The translations under genes and the position numbers were made by a program. Below, piece by piece: positions 33,801-41,207 of a DNA stretch of 64,000 nucleotides; positions within the stretch are counted from its first letter, which is position 1; each line of letters opens with the position of its first letter. The DNA is from Actinoplanes palleronii (GTDB lineage: Bacteria; Actinomycetota; Actinomycetes; Mycobacteriales; Micromonosporaceae): the NCBI RefSeq assembly GCF_016862315.1, contig NZ_BOMS01000134.1, positions 1 to 64,000 of the forward strand, read 5' to 3'. The notes below the pieces were generated by a model that saw only the letters and a program-made list of their open reading frames with translations, had not been told where the DNA came from and made no database searches.

Positions 33801-34486
33801 TGGTGACCACCAAGTACAACCCGGCGCGCACCTGGACGCCGGAGAACGCGGTCGGGATCGGCGGCGCGTACCTGTGCGTCTACGGCATGGAGGGGCCGGG
33901 CGGGTACCAGTTCGTCGGCCGTACCGTGCAGGTGTGGTCGCGGTGGCAGCGCGAGACGCCGTACCTGCTGCGGCACTTCGACCGGATCCAGTGGTACCCG
34001 GTCGGCGCCGAGGAACTGCTCGACCTGCGGGCCGACATGGCCGCCGGGCGGCACCGGCTGCGGATCGAGGACGGCACGTTCCGGCTCGCCGACCACGAGC
34101 GGTTCCTGACCGAGAATGCCCCGTCGATCGCGGAGTTCCAGACCCGGCAGGCGGCCGCTTTCGGTCAGGAGCGCGCGGACTGGGCGGCGGCCGGGGAGTT
34201 CGACCCGCGGCCGGAGCCCGCCACGCCACCGCCGGCCGGTGAGGTGACCGTGCCGGAGGGCGGGACGCTGGTCGAGGCGCCGTTCACGTCCAGCGTGTGG
34301 CGCCTCGACGTGCGGCCCGGCGACACCGTCGTGGCCGGGCAGCCGCTGCTCGCCCTGGAGGCGATGAAGCTCGAGACCGTCGTCACCGCGCCCGCCGCCG
34401 GGGTGGTCGCGCAGATTCTGGTCAGCCCCGGTGCGCAGGTCGCGCCCGGGAGTCCCCTCGTCGTTCTCGCCGGAAGGGCATCTTGA
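30893..34486 (+). CDS. Urea/guanidine carboxylase (biotin-dependent), with palindrome read through in frame
   Basis: This 1197-residue enzyme has an N-terminal biotin carboxylase (residues 1-450; LLVANRGEIACRIIRTA, ATP site KATGGGGGIGM, RDCSLQRRNQKVIEEAPAP, FLEVNARLQVEHPVTEE). A carboxyltransferase region with KipA/KipI-like halves follows (about 455-1080). A C-terminal biotinyl domain carries the lysine in EAMKLE near residue 1157. It carboxylates urea or, in many actinobacterial and other members, guanidine. A 53-base palindrome at 32779-32831 is translated in frame at about residues 629-647, next to a 12-codon tandem duplication. Both lie just before RDWQIRVTEGPH, in what is normally a surface linker. 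The rest of the protein is intact. The next gene overlaps by one base. Confidence 0.9.
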   Translation: MFDTLLVANRGEIACRIIRTAARMGLKTVAVFSDADRAAPHVRMADVAVRLGPAPARDSYLRVDRVLDAALSTGAGAVHPGYGFLSEDAGFATAVEQAGLLFVGPTPAQLTAFGAKHTARALAADAGVPMIEGTGLLSGLDQALAEAERIGYPVMVKATGGGGGIGMQACADQAALIEAYDRVERLAVASFGSGGVFLERFVQRARHVEVQVFGDGAGRVVALGDRDCSLQRRNQKVIEEAPAPGLPASLRDQLQAKAVALCESVRYRSAGTVEFVYDAEREQASFLEVNARLQVEHPVTEEIFGIDLVEWMLRLAGGDSGFLDTPLTAAGVAVEARVYAEDPTLGHRPSAGLITNAEFPAEPRADVESPAEVRVDGWVEAGTEVSTAYDPMLAKIIVAAPTRALAYRKLGEALRTTRIDGIETNLGLLRAAAADPQVLAATHSTATLAGVHDEEPRIVVERPGTMTTVQDWPGRVGLWEVGVPPSGPMDDLSFRLGNRALGNDEGAPGLECTVDGPVLRFSAETTVCVTGAAVPVTVDGMRVARWEPVVVPAGGVLEVGKAVDGGLRAYVLFAGGLDVPSYLGSAATFTLGQFGGHGGRALRVGDVLRTVASENVGDVLRTATRLRVSAGSQGCLSTAETPLRPSQGRDERPVIRRDWQIRVTEGPHAAPEFFLREDLDAFYAAQWEVHFNSARTGVRLIGPKPRWARADGGEAGLHPSNIHDTPYSVGAIDFTGDVPILLGPDGPSLGGFVCPATVITSERWKLGQLTPGDTVRFVPVSDIDFTPLIRVVDDGILARDDEVTYRRSGDDNLLVEYGPMTLDLGLRMRAHALQDRLRAEGLPGVVDLTPGIRSLQIHVDPAVLPVRTLLDVVRSLELPDSLEVPSRVVHLPLSWDDPATREAIARYMAGVRDDAPWCPWNIEFIRRVNGLDSVDDVYRTVFDASYLVLGLGDVYLGAPVATPLDPRHRLVTTKYNPARTWTPENAVGIGGAYLCVYGMEGPGGYQFVGRTVQVWSRWQRETPYLLRHFDRIQWYPVGAEELLDLRADMAAGRHRLRIEDGTFRLADHERFLTENAPSIAEFQTRQAAAFGQERADWAAAGEFDPRPEPATPPPAGEVTVPEGGTLVEAPFTSSVWRLDVRPGDTVVAGQPLLALEAMKLETVVTAPAAGVVAQILVSPGAQVAPGSPLVVLAGRAS
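32702..32759 (+). repeat. 22-base tandem duplication inside the carboxylase gene
   Basis: GTCGGCGACGTGCTCCGGAC plus two more bases at 32702-32723 recurs exactly at 32738-32759. The copies are 36 bases apart, so the reading frame is kept and VGDVLRT is encoded twice. It lies 20 bases before the palindrome, so the same event may have produced both. Confidence 0.85.
32779..32831. repeat. Palindromic element copy 3, inside the carboxylase coding sequence
   Basis: Left arm 32779-32802 and right arm 32808-32831 pair over 22 of 24 bases around a five-base loop. Outer arms and core match the other four copies (GGCTGG / CCAGCC; CAGGGGTGTCTC / GAGACACCCCTG). It is read as AGSQGCLSTAETPLRPSQ within the carboxylase, with no stop codon in that frame. 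This is the only copy inside a gene. Confidence 0.9.
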
Positions 34487-36129
34487 TGACTCCACAGGAC
34501 CGTGTCCGGGCCGCTTTCGATCAGCTCGCCCTCGAGGAGCGGCCGGAGGCATGGATCACGCTGCGCTCTCTCGAGGCGGTGCTCGCGGACGCCGTCGTGG
34601 TCGAGGCCCGCCTCGCGGCGGGCGAGGAGCTGCCACTCGCCGGGAGGTTGGTGGCGGTCAAGGACAACATCGACGTTGCGGAGCTGCCGACGACGGCCGC
34701 CTGCCCATCGTACGAATATCAGCCCCTGATCTCCGCCCCCGCCGTGCAACGGCTCGTCGACGCGGGGGCGATCGTGCTCGGCAAGACCAATCTGGATCAG
34801 TTCGCGACCGGTCTGGTCGGCACCCGCAGCCCGTACGGCGCGGTCCGCGACGTGCGGGACCCGTCGCGGGTGTCCGGCGGCTCCAGCTCCGGGTCCGCCG
34901 TCGTGGTGGCGCTGGGCATCGTGGACCTGGCGCTGGGCACCGACACGGCCGGCTCCGGGCGGGTCCCGGCCGCGTTCCAGCAGATCGTCGGGATCAAACC
35001 GTCGCTCGGGCTGGTGCCGACCACCGGCGTCGTGCCGGCCTGCCGCAGCCTCGACTGTGTGACGATCTTCGCCCGGACGCTGGCCGAGGGCCGCCAGGCG
35101 ATCGCGATCATGGCCGATCCGGTGTGGCCGGCCGACGCCCCGCTGGCCGCGCCGCCGCACCCGATCGTCGCGGTGCCGGACCGCTCCGAGTTGACCGGGA
35201 TGTCACCGGACTGGCTCGACGCCTTCGAGCAGGCGGCGAAAACCCTGGAAACCGCCGGGGCACGGTTGCGCCCGATCCGTCTCGGACCGTTTCTGGCCGC
35301 GGCCAAGCTGTTGTACGAGGGCGGCTTCGTCGCGGAGCGCTACGCGGCGGTCGGCGCGTTCCTGGACACCGCACCGGCCGATGTCGATCCGGTCGTCGGC
35401 GCGATCATCACGGGGGCCCGGGACATCCCCGCGCATGTGCTGGTCGCCGACACCGAGCGCCTCGAAACGCTGCGCCGCGAGGCGATGGCCGAGTGGGGTG
35501 ACGCCGACGCGCTGCTGCTGCCGACCGCGCCGATCCACCCGACGATCGCCGAGGTGGCCGCGGACCCGGTCGGGGTGAACGCGCGGGTCGGCACGTACAC
35601 GAACTTCTGCAACCTGTTCGACCTGGCCGCCGTCGCCGTGCCGGCCGGGATCGGGGTGCAGGTGATCACGCGCGGGTTCGCCGACGCGGTGGCCCTGGAC
35701 ATCGCCGCGATGCTGACCGGGGTGCCGTCACCCGGCGGCTACGCCGGCGGGCTGCCGCTGCTCGTGGTCGGCGCGCACCTGAGCGGCCAGCCGCTCAACC
35801 ACCAGCTCACCTCGGCCGGCGCGCGCCTGATCGGCCGGGTCGACACCGCCCCGGAGTACCGGCTCTACGCGCTGCCCAGCACCCCGCCGAAGCCCGGCCT
35901 GGTGCGGGTTGCCGAGGGTGGCGCGGCGGTCGAGGGGGAGCTGTGGGAGCTACCGCCGGCCGCGCTGGGGCCGTTCCTGGCCGCGCTGCCGTCACCGATG
36001 GTGCTGGGCAAGGTCGGCCTCGCCGACGGCACCTCGGTCACCGGCTTTCTCTGCGAGACGAGCGCGGTCGCCGGCGCCCCCGACATCACCGGGTACGGCG
36101 GTTGGCGCAGCTATCGGGCATCGCGGTGA
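34486..36129 (+). CDS. atzF: Allophanate hydrolase
   Basis: This 547-residue amidase-signature enzyme hydrolyses allophanate to ammonia and CO2, completing the route after urea/guanidine carboxylase. The catalytic triad is visible: Lys59 in VKDNID, a Ser in GGSSSGSAV (about residue 133-135) and Ser157 in GTDTAGSGRVPA. The C-terminal 150 residues (LLVVGAHLSGQPLNHQLTSAGARL through ITGYGGWRSYRA) form the extra domain found in AtzF-type allophanate hydrolases. The ATG overlaps the carboxylase stop (TGATG), so the genes are coupled. This is the last gene of the operon. Confidence 0.92.
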   Translation: MTPQDRVRAAFDQLALEERPEAWITLRSLEAVLADAVVVEARLAAGEELPLAGRLVAVKDNIDVAELPTTAACPSYEYQPLISAPAVQRLVDAGAIVLGKTNLDQFATGLVGTRSPYGAVRDVRDPSRVSGGSSSGSAVVVALGIVDLALGTDTAGSGRVPAAFQQIVGIKPSLGLVPTTGVVPACRSLDCVTIFARTLAEGRQAIAIMADPVWPADAPLAAPPHPIVAVPDRSELTGMSPDWLDAFEQAAKTLETAGARLRPIRLGPFLAAAKLLYEGGFVAERYAAVGAFLDTAPADVDPVVGAIITGARDIPAHVLVADTERLETLRREAMAEWGDADALLLPTAPIHPTIAEVAADPVGVNARVGTYTNFCNLFDLAAVAVPAGIGVQVITRGFADAVALDIAAMLTGVPSPGGYAGGLPLLVVGAHLSGQPLNHQLTSAGARLIGRVDTAPEYRLYALPSTPPKPGLVRVAEGGAAVEGELWELPPAALGPFLAALPSPMVLGKVGLADGTSVTGFLCETSAVAGAPDITGYGGWRSYRASR

Positions 36130-36258
36130 GGCACCGAATACGCAGATTGCGGTAATCCGACACGCCGGAATGGGCCTCCGTCGTGTCATCGCCTTGTTCT
36201 TCCCCGCCGGCCGGGGATAATTCGTATTCCTACCCGGTCCCGTCATAAGGGTGGCGCG

Positions 36259-39200
36259 GTGGATACGAAAAAATCAACGTCGGCGCCTGTCGTGCGAGAT
36301 GATGTCGATTCGTTTCAAGAACGTCTGGACATGGTCCGGGTCGCCTGCTCGGCGGCGTTGTCGTTGGATGAACTGGTCACCATTGCGGTCGCCCAGGCGA
36401 AGGCGGCCACCCGCGCCGCCGCCGGCATCCTGTTCCTGCTCGACGGGGACGAACTGGTGGTGGCGGCCGGTGACGGCTACCCCGCCGAGCTGATGAACAC
36501 CTGGTCGCGCTTCGCACTGTCGGCCGACACCCCGGCCAGTAGCGTCGTGCGGAACCGGCGGGCAGAATGGTTCTCCGATCCGGCGGAGAAGGCCCGCCGC
36601 TATCCTGACCAGGCGCCGAAACGGACCGGATTCAACGCGCTCGCGGCGCTGCCGATCAATTCTCGTCGATCGACACTTGGAGTATTGGGGATCTCTTTCC
36701 GGCATCCCCGGGAGTTCGCCCCGGTCGAACGGCTCTTCCTGCTCATGCTGGCCGACCAGGTCGGCATCGCCCTGGCCCGGATCCTCGATGCCGGTCACGG
36801 CGACGGCGTTCTCCACCGCACGCGGCTCGCGGATCCGGTGCGCCGCCGAGCGGTGACCGACGCCATGTCGGCCGTCGACGCGGCCCGGGCCACCATCGAC
36901 GGTGCCACCGCGCTGGCACGGACGATCTGCGACGCGGACAGGGTTCACCTGTCGCTGATCGGCGACGAGTGGACGCCGGCGGCCGGGTCCGGCGCCGCAC
37001 CCGGGAGCGGACCCGCCAGCCCGGTCGCCGTGCCGTTGTGCGCCGTGACGAATTCCCCGCACGCCCCGTTGACCATCGCCGCCTCGTCGGCCGCAGGCCG
37101 GCTGCCGGCGCCGTGCGGTGGCACCGAGACCTACCTCGGCGCACCGGTGTCGGTCCGGGGCGTGGTGGTCGGAGCGCTCTGCGTCTGCGGCGGGCATCCC
37201 CGTGCCTGGTCCGACCGGCAGCGGGAGTTGATGGACGTGCTCGCGGCGGGGATCGGCACCGAGCTGACGCTGCGCAGCCGTGCCGCCCGTGAGGGGCGGC
37301 TGCTGCGGTCCGTCGAGACTCGCACCCGGCTGCGTGACCGGTTGGCGGCAGCCGGGAGCGTGAGCCAGGTCGCGGGCGCACTGCTGGAGGCGGTGGCGGA
37401 TGTCGACGGTGTCGTCGGGGCGGCGGTCACGGTCTGCGACGAACAGGCCGGCATGCGGCATCACCAGGCGCGGTGCTCCGATTCCGCCGTCGCCGCGGCT
37501 CTCGGCGTGCTCGCGGCCCAGCCACCTGGCCCGGACGGTGTGCTCAACCGGTCACTGTCGCTCAGCGACCTGATCGACGAGCTCCTGGGAGACGCCTCCC
37601 CTCTGGTCGAGATAGGTGCTCGGAGAGCGGAGCTCGTGCGGATGCCGGGCCGGCTGACGACCGGTTGGCTGGCGGTCGCCCTCGAGGATCGGGCGGACAC
37701 CGAACCGGCGCGCCGCGACCTGATCGACCTGGCCCACCTCGGTGGCGTGGCCTTCGACCAGACGGCGATGCAGGAGCGCCACCAGCTGGCCACCGGCAGG
37801 GCGGCCTTCCTGGCCGCTGCCTCGGCGCACCTGGAGGCGTCACTCGACATCGACGAGACGCTGCAGCGAATGACCCGGATCGCGGTGCCCGCCCTCGCCG
37901 AGGGCTGCCTGGTCTTCCTGGCCGACCCGGGCGGTCTGCGGCTGGCGGCCGCCAGCCATCTGGACATCCGGGTGGAGAAGCGGATCAAGGCGGAGCTGGG
38001 CGCCGACCCCGCCTTTCTCCGGATCGCGGAGTCGGCGCTGGCCGAACCGGTGGCCACCGGGGACGACCTGCCGGGCTGGCTGCGGGCGGAACGGGTGCGC
38101 TCGACACCGCTGCGGGGCCGGGGCAGGCTCGTCGGGCTGATAACGCTGCTGGACGCGCCCTCGGACGGGCTGCCCCACCTGGCCGACGACACCCTGATGG
38201 CCGACCTCGCCATACACGCCGCCATCACGATCGACAACGCGCTGCTCTACGCCAAGCGTTCCGCGGATCTGGCCGCGCTGCAGTACCGGCTGCTGCCGCC
38301 GCGCCTACCGCTGCTGCCGGAGTTCGATGTCGCGGCCCACTACCAGGCCGGCGACCGGTCGCTCGACGTCGGTGGCGACTTCTACGATGTCATCACCCTG
38401 GCCGAGGACCGCCGGGTCTTCATGATCGGTGATGTCTGCGGTCGCGGCGCGGCCGCCGCCTCGATCACCGGCCTGGCCCGGGCCGTGCTGCGCACCGTCA
38501 TCCAGGAGGGTGCCTCACCGGCCCAGGCGTTGCAGCGCCTCAACGAGGCCATGCGGACGGCGGGTGACCGCGGTGAACTCTGCACCGCCGTGGTGGTGCG
38601 GATCGACGGACGCGGCGACGAGTGCCACCTGACGGCGGCGGTCGGCGGCCATCCCCTTCCCCTGCTGCGCCGGGCCGGGGACACCACCGAGATCGGCCGG
38701 CACGGACCGATGCTCGGGCTGCTCGCCTCCCCGGTCTTCCATGAGGTCAGCCTGCCGTTGGCCGGTGATGACGTGGTCCTGCTGTATACCGACGGGATCA
38801 CCGAGTCGCGGCGCGGCGATGAGTTCTTCGGCTCCCGCCTGGTGACCGCCGTGACCGAGGCCGGGCAGTCCGCGGAGCAGGTCATCACGGTCGCCATGGA
38901 TCGGGTCGAGCTGTTCCGCGACGAGAGCAACGACGACATCGCCATGCTCGCGGTACGGCCCCGGGGACGGTCGCTGGCCGGGATCGAGTTGCCGGATCTG
39001 ACCGGACCGTCCGCCCAGCCGGCCGTGCGCGCCTTGATCAGCCGGGTCCTGGCCGATCATGAAGCGGCCCGGAGAAACCTGTGCCGCCGGCTCGCCGTCC
39101 TGATGACCCTGGTGCCGCCGTCGGTGACCGGCCCGGTCCACGTCGGTGTGCTGAAGTTGCCGGGACGGTGGCGGGTGGAGATCACCCGGGTGATACCGCC

Positions 39201-39315
39201 CGATGGCCCGGTGGCGGGTGCGCGGGGGCCGTCCCGGACGGTGCCCGGTGCCCTCGACCAGGTACGGCACGGGATGCAGGTCATGGCGTCCATCGAAGTG
39301 GTGAGCGCGTCATGA
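36259..39315 (+). CDS. Multi-GAF SpoIIE-type PP2C phosphatase
   Basis: This 1018-residue signalling protein has a GAF domain at about residues 18-165 (FQERLDMVRVACSAALSLDELV) and another at about 200-340. A poorly conserved GAF-like part lies at about 350-500, and a further one (about 510-660) is preceded by FLAAASAHLEASLDIDETLQRM. The SpoIIE/RsbU serine phosphatase domain follows (about 665-895; SLDVGGDFYDVI, GDVCGRGAAAAS, LLYTDGITE, ESNDDIAML). The last 120 residues are an unassigned extension. Such proteins dephosphorylate anti-sigma factor antagonists in response to signals. The start is GTG 36259. A response regulator gene overlaps its stop by four bases, so the two form one module. Confidence 0.87.
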   Translation: MDTKKSTSAPVVRDDVDSFQERLDMVRVACSAALSLDELVTIAVAQAKAATRAAAGILFLLDGDELVVAAGDGYPAELMNTWSRFALSADTPASSVVRNRRAEWFSDPAEKARRYPDQAPKRTGFNALAALPINSRRSTLGVLGISFRHPREFAPVERLFLLMLADQVGIALARILDAGHGDGVLHRTRLADPVRRRAVTDAMSAVDAARATIDGATALARTICDADRVHLSLIGDEWTPAAGSGAAPGSGPASPVAVPLCAVTNSPHAPLTIAASSAAGRLPAPCGGTETYLGAPVSVRGVVVGALCVCGGHPRAWSDRQRELMDVLAAGIGTELTLRSRAAREGRLLRSVETRTRLRDRLAAAGSVSQVAGALLEAVADVDGVVGAAVTVCDEQAGMRHHQARCSDSAVAAALGVLAAQPPGPDGVLNRSLSLSDLIDELLGDASPLVEIGARRAELVRMPGRLTTGWLAVALEDRADTEPARRDLIDLAHLGGVAFDQTAMQERHQLATGRAAFLAAASAHLEASLDIDETLQRMTRIAVPALAEGCLVFLADPGGLRLAAASHLDIRVEKRIKAELGADPAFLRIAESALAEPVATGDDLPGWLRAERVRSTPLRGRGRLVGLITLLDAPSDGLPHLADDTLMADLAIHAAITIDNALLYAKRSADLAALQYRLLPPRLPLLPEFDVAAHYQAGDRSLDVGGDFYDVITLAEDRRVFMIGDVCGRGAAAASITGLARAVLRTVIQEGASPAQALQRLNEAMRTAGDRGELCTAVVVRIDGRGDECHLTAAVGGHPLPLLRRAGDTTEIGRHGPMLGLLASPVFHEVSLPLAGDDVVLLYTDGITESRRGDEFFGSRLVTAVTEAGQSAEQVITVAMDRVELFRDESNDDIAMLAVRPRGRSLAGIELPDLTGPSAQPAVRALISRVLADHEAARRNLCRRLAVLMTLVPPSVTGPVHVGVLKLPGRWRVEITRVIPPDGPVAGARGPSRTVPGALDQVRHGMQVMASIEVVSAS

Positions 39316-39722
39316 CCGAGCGCCGGTCCGTCCTGGTGGTGGAGGACAACGAGATCGACCTGGAGGTGATCGTACGGGCGCTGCGGCGGTGGGAGCCCGA
39401 CCTGCGCGTGGATGCGCTCGCCGACGGTGACGAGGTCGTGCCCTGGCTGTTGCGAGCGGTGCGGCTGCCCCGGCTGATGCTGCTCGACCTCGGCCTCGTC
39501 GGCAGGAACGGCCGTGCGGTGCTCAGAGACATCCGCCGGGAGCCGGTGCTCGCGGAACTGGCCGTCGTGGTGTTGACCAGCTCCACCGATCCGCGCGATG
39601 TGGACGAATGCTACGCGGCCGGCGCGAACGGGTACCTGGTGAAGTCGATCGACATCGCGTTGCTGCAGTCGACGCTGATCGCGGGGGTCACCTACTGGAT
39701 GAGACACCCGATCGCGTCCTGA
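39312..39722 (+). CDS. Stand-alone response regulator (Rcp1-like receiver)
   Basis: A 136-residue CheY/Rcp1-type receiver with no output domain. The acidic pocket is VEDNEID (Glu11, Asp12), the phosphoacceptor is Asp59 in LLDLGLVG, the switch Thr is Thr89 in VLTSSTD and the Lys is Lys111 in LVKSID. It has the longer DNEIDLEVIVRALRR helix of Rcp1-type regulators. The ATGA overlap with the phosphatase gene couples their translation. A histidine kinase is not encoded beside it. Confidence 0.88.
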   Translation: MTERRSVLVVEDNEIDLEVIVRALRRWEPDLRVDALADGDEVVPWLLRAVRLPRLMLLDLGLVGRNGRAVLRDIRREPVLAELAVVVLTSSTDPRDVDECYAAGANGYLVKSIDIALLQSTLIAGVTYWMRHPIAS

Positions 39723-39817
39723 AGACCGGAGCCGGCGACCACCGGGACGGTGGAACGCGGCTGCGCTATCTTCACTCCGGCGGCTTCTTCCGCCAGCGGA
39801 CCGGAGGTGTCAGGGGC

Positions 39818-40678
39818 ATGACGATCGCGGGCAGCGGCAGCATCGATCTCGGCGGGAAGAGCGTGCACCGCCTCGGCTTCGGCGCCATGCGCATCACCGG
39901 GCCGGGCGTCTGGGGCCCGCCGCGGGACCACGACGAGGCGATCCGGGTGCTGCGGCGCGCCGTCGAGCTCGGGGTCACGTTCATCGACACCGCCGACTCG
40001 TACGGGCCGGACGTCTCCGAGGACCTGATCCGCGAGGCCCTGCACGACGGCAGCGGCTACGGCGACGTGGTGATCGCGACCAAGGGCGGCTTCACCCGGA
40101 TCGGGCCGGACCGCTGGGTCGCGCTGGGCCGGCGGGAATACCTGCGCCAGTGCGTACTGATGTCGCTGCGCCGCCTCGGCGTCGAGCAGATCGACCTGTG
40201 GCAGCTGCACCGCATCGACCCGAACACCCCGCGCGACGAGCAGTTCGGCGAGCTCAAGGCGTTCCTCGACGAGGGCCTGATCAATCAGGTCGGCCTCTCC
40301 GAGGTCAGCGTCGACGACGTACGGCAGGCGCAGGCCGCCGGGCTGCCGGTCGCGTCCGTGCAGAACCGCTACAACCTCGGTGACCGCCGTGCCGAGGACC
40401 TCGTCGACTTCTGCACCGAGCAGGGCATCGCGTTCATCCCGTGGGCCCCGGTCGACGCCGGCGCCCTCGCGCGTCCGGGCGGCCCGCTCGACCAGGTCGC
40501 CGAAGCGCACCCGGGGGTCACCACCGGGCAGCTGGCCCTGGCCTGGCTGCTGCGGCGCTCGCCGGTGATCGTCCCGATCCCGGGCACGTCGTCGGTCGGC
40601 CACCTCGAGGAGAACCTGCTCGCCGCGGACGTGCAGCTCACCGACGACGAGTTCGCCACGCTGACCAAGGCGGTCTGA
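39818..40678 (+). CDS. Aldo/keto reductase
   Basis: A 286-residue aldo/keto reductase with the full catalytic set: Asp and Tyr in FIDTADSYGPDVSE, Lys in VVIATKGG and His in DLWQLHRID. A cofactor loop near the C-terminus reads VPIPGTSSVGHLEENL. It resembles actinobacterial members that act on small aldehydes. ATG 39818 follows CAGGGGC. No operon partner is evident; it follows the response regulator by 95 bases. Confidence 0.9.
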   Translation: MTIAGSGSIDLGGKSVHRLGFGAMRITGPGVWGPPRDHDEAIRVLRRAVELGVTFIDTADSYGPDVSEDLIREALHDGSGYGDVVIATKGGFTRIGPDRWVALGRREYLRQCVLMSLRRLGVEQIDLWQLHRIDPNTPRDEQFGELKAFLDEGLINQVGLSEVSVDDVRQAQAAGLPVASVQNRYNLGDRRAEDLVDFCTEQGIAFIPWAPVDAGALARPGGPLDQVAEAHPGVTTGQLALAWLLRRSPVIVPIPGTSSVGHLEENLLAADVQLTDDEFATLTKAV

Positions 40679-40766
40679 GGCGGAGCCCGCAGTCAGCCGA
40701 TTGACGGATCGCGAACCCGTCGGCCGACGGCTGCGGGGCACTGCCGCGGTGGGCGAGGCTCTTCCC

Positions 40767-41087
40767 ATGACTTCCACCCGCAACTTCCTCTCCTACAAGT
40801 CGAGCGGCTCGATCCTGAGCGTCTATGCGAAGGACTCGGTGCTCTCGGTCGGGTCCATCGGGTCGATCCTGTCGATCGGGTCGTTCGGCTCGGTGCTGTC
40901 GGTCGGCTCGGCCGGCTCGTTCGCGTCGGTGCTGTCGGCCGGGTCGGCGGGGTCGGTGATGGCGATCGGCGCGTTCGCCTCGATGCTGACCGCCGGGTCG
41001 CTGGTCACCGCCGGACTGGCCGTCGCGGCCGTCGCCCTCGGCGTGCTGCTGGTCGCCCTGACACCCCGGCCCGGCTGGATCCGGTGA
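40767..41087 (+). CDS. Small protein of nine-residue Ser/Gly repeats with a C-terminal membrane helix
   Basis: This 106-residue protein is made almost wholly of an imperfect 9-residue repeat at about residues 13-75, such as GSILSVYAK, DSVLSVGSI, GSILSIGSF, GSVLSVGSA. A hydrophobic helix follows (about 76-98, TAGLAVAAVALGVLLVAL), then a short polar tail, PRPGWIR. The alternating small and hydrophobic residues suggest a membrane-associated beta-solenoid or packed helices; neither is proven. I do not recognise the family. There is no good ribosome site before the ATG. It lies between an aldo/keto reductase and the second GGDEF-EAL gene. Confidence 0.65.
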   Translation: MTSTRNFLSYKSSGSILSVYAKDSVLSVGSIGSILSIGSFGSVLSVGSAGSFASVLSAGSAGSVMAIGAFASMLTAGSLVTAGLAVAAVALGVLLVALTPRPGWIR

Positions 41088-41147
41088 CCGGCTCGCCTGG
41101 CTCGCCGGTCGCCTGACGCCCCAGGAGGGTGGATCCGGTGACCGGCT
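41076..41147. repeat. 18-base direct repeat around the 3' end of the repeat-protein gene
   Basis: TGGATCCGGTGACCGGCT occurs at 41076-41093, covering the stop codon region of the repeat-protein gene, and again at 41130-41147. The 54-base spacing suggests a small local duplication. Confidence 0.7.
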
Positions 41148-41207
41148 GCAACCTGCTTGCACCGGGAAGCGGCCGAAACTCGCCGGTGATTGCTTCATGG
41201 TGGAGGC

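Noticed and set aside
40767..41087. Signal or bacteriocin precursor reading of the nine-residue-repeat protein
   Set aside because: No leader peptidase site, double-glycine leader or modification genes nearby; the C-terminal helix fits a membrane anchor better.
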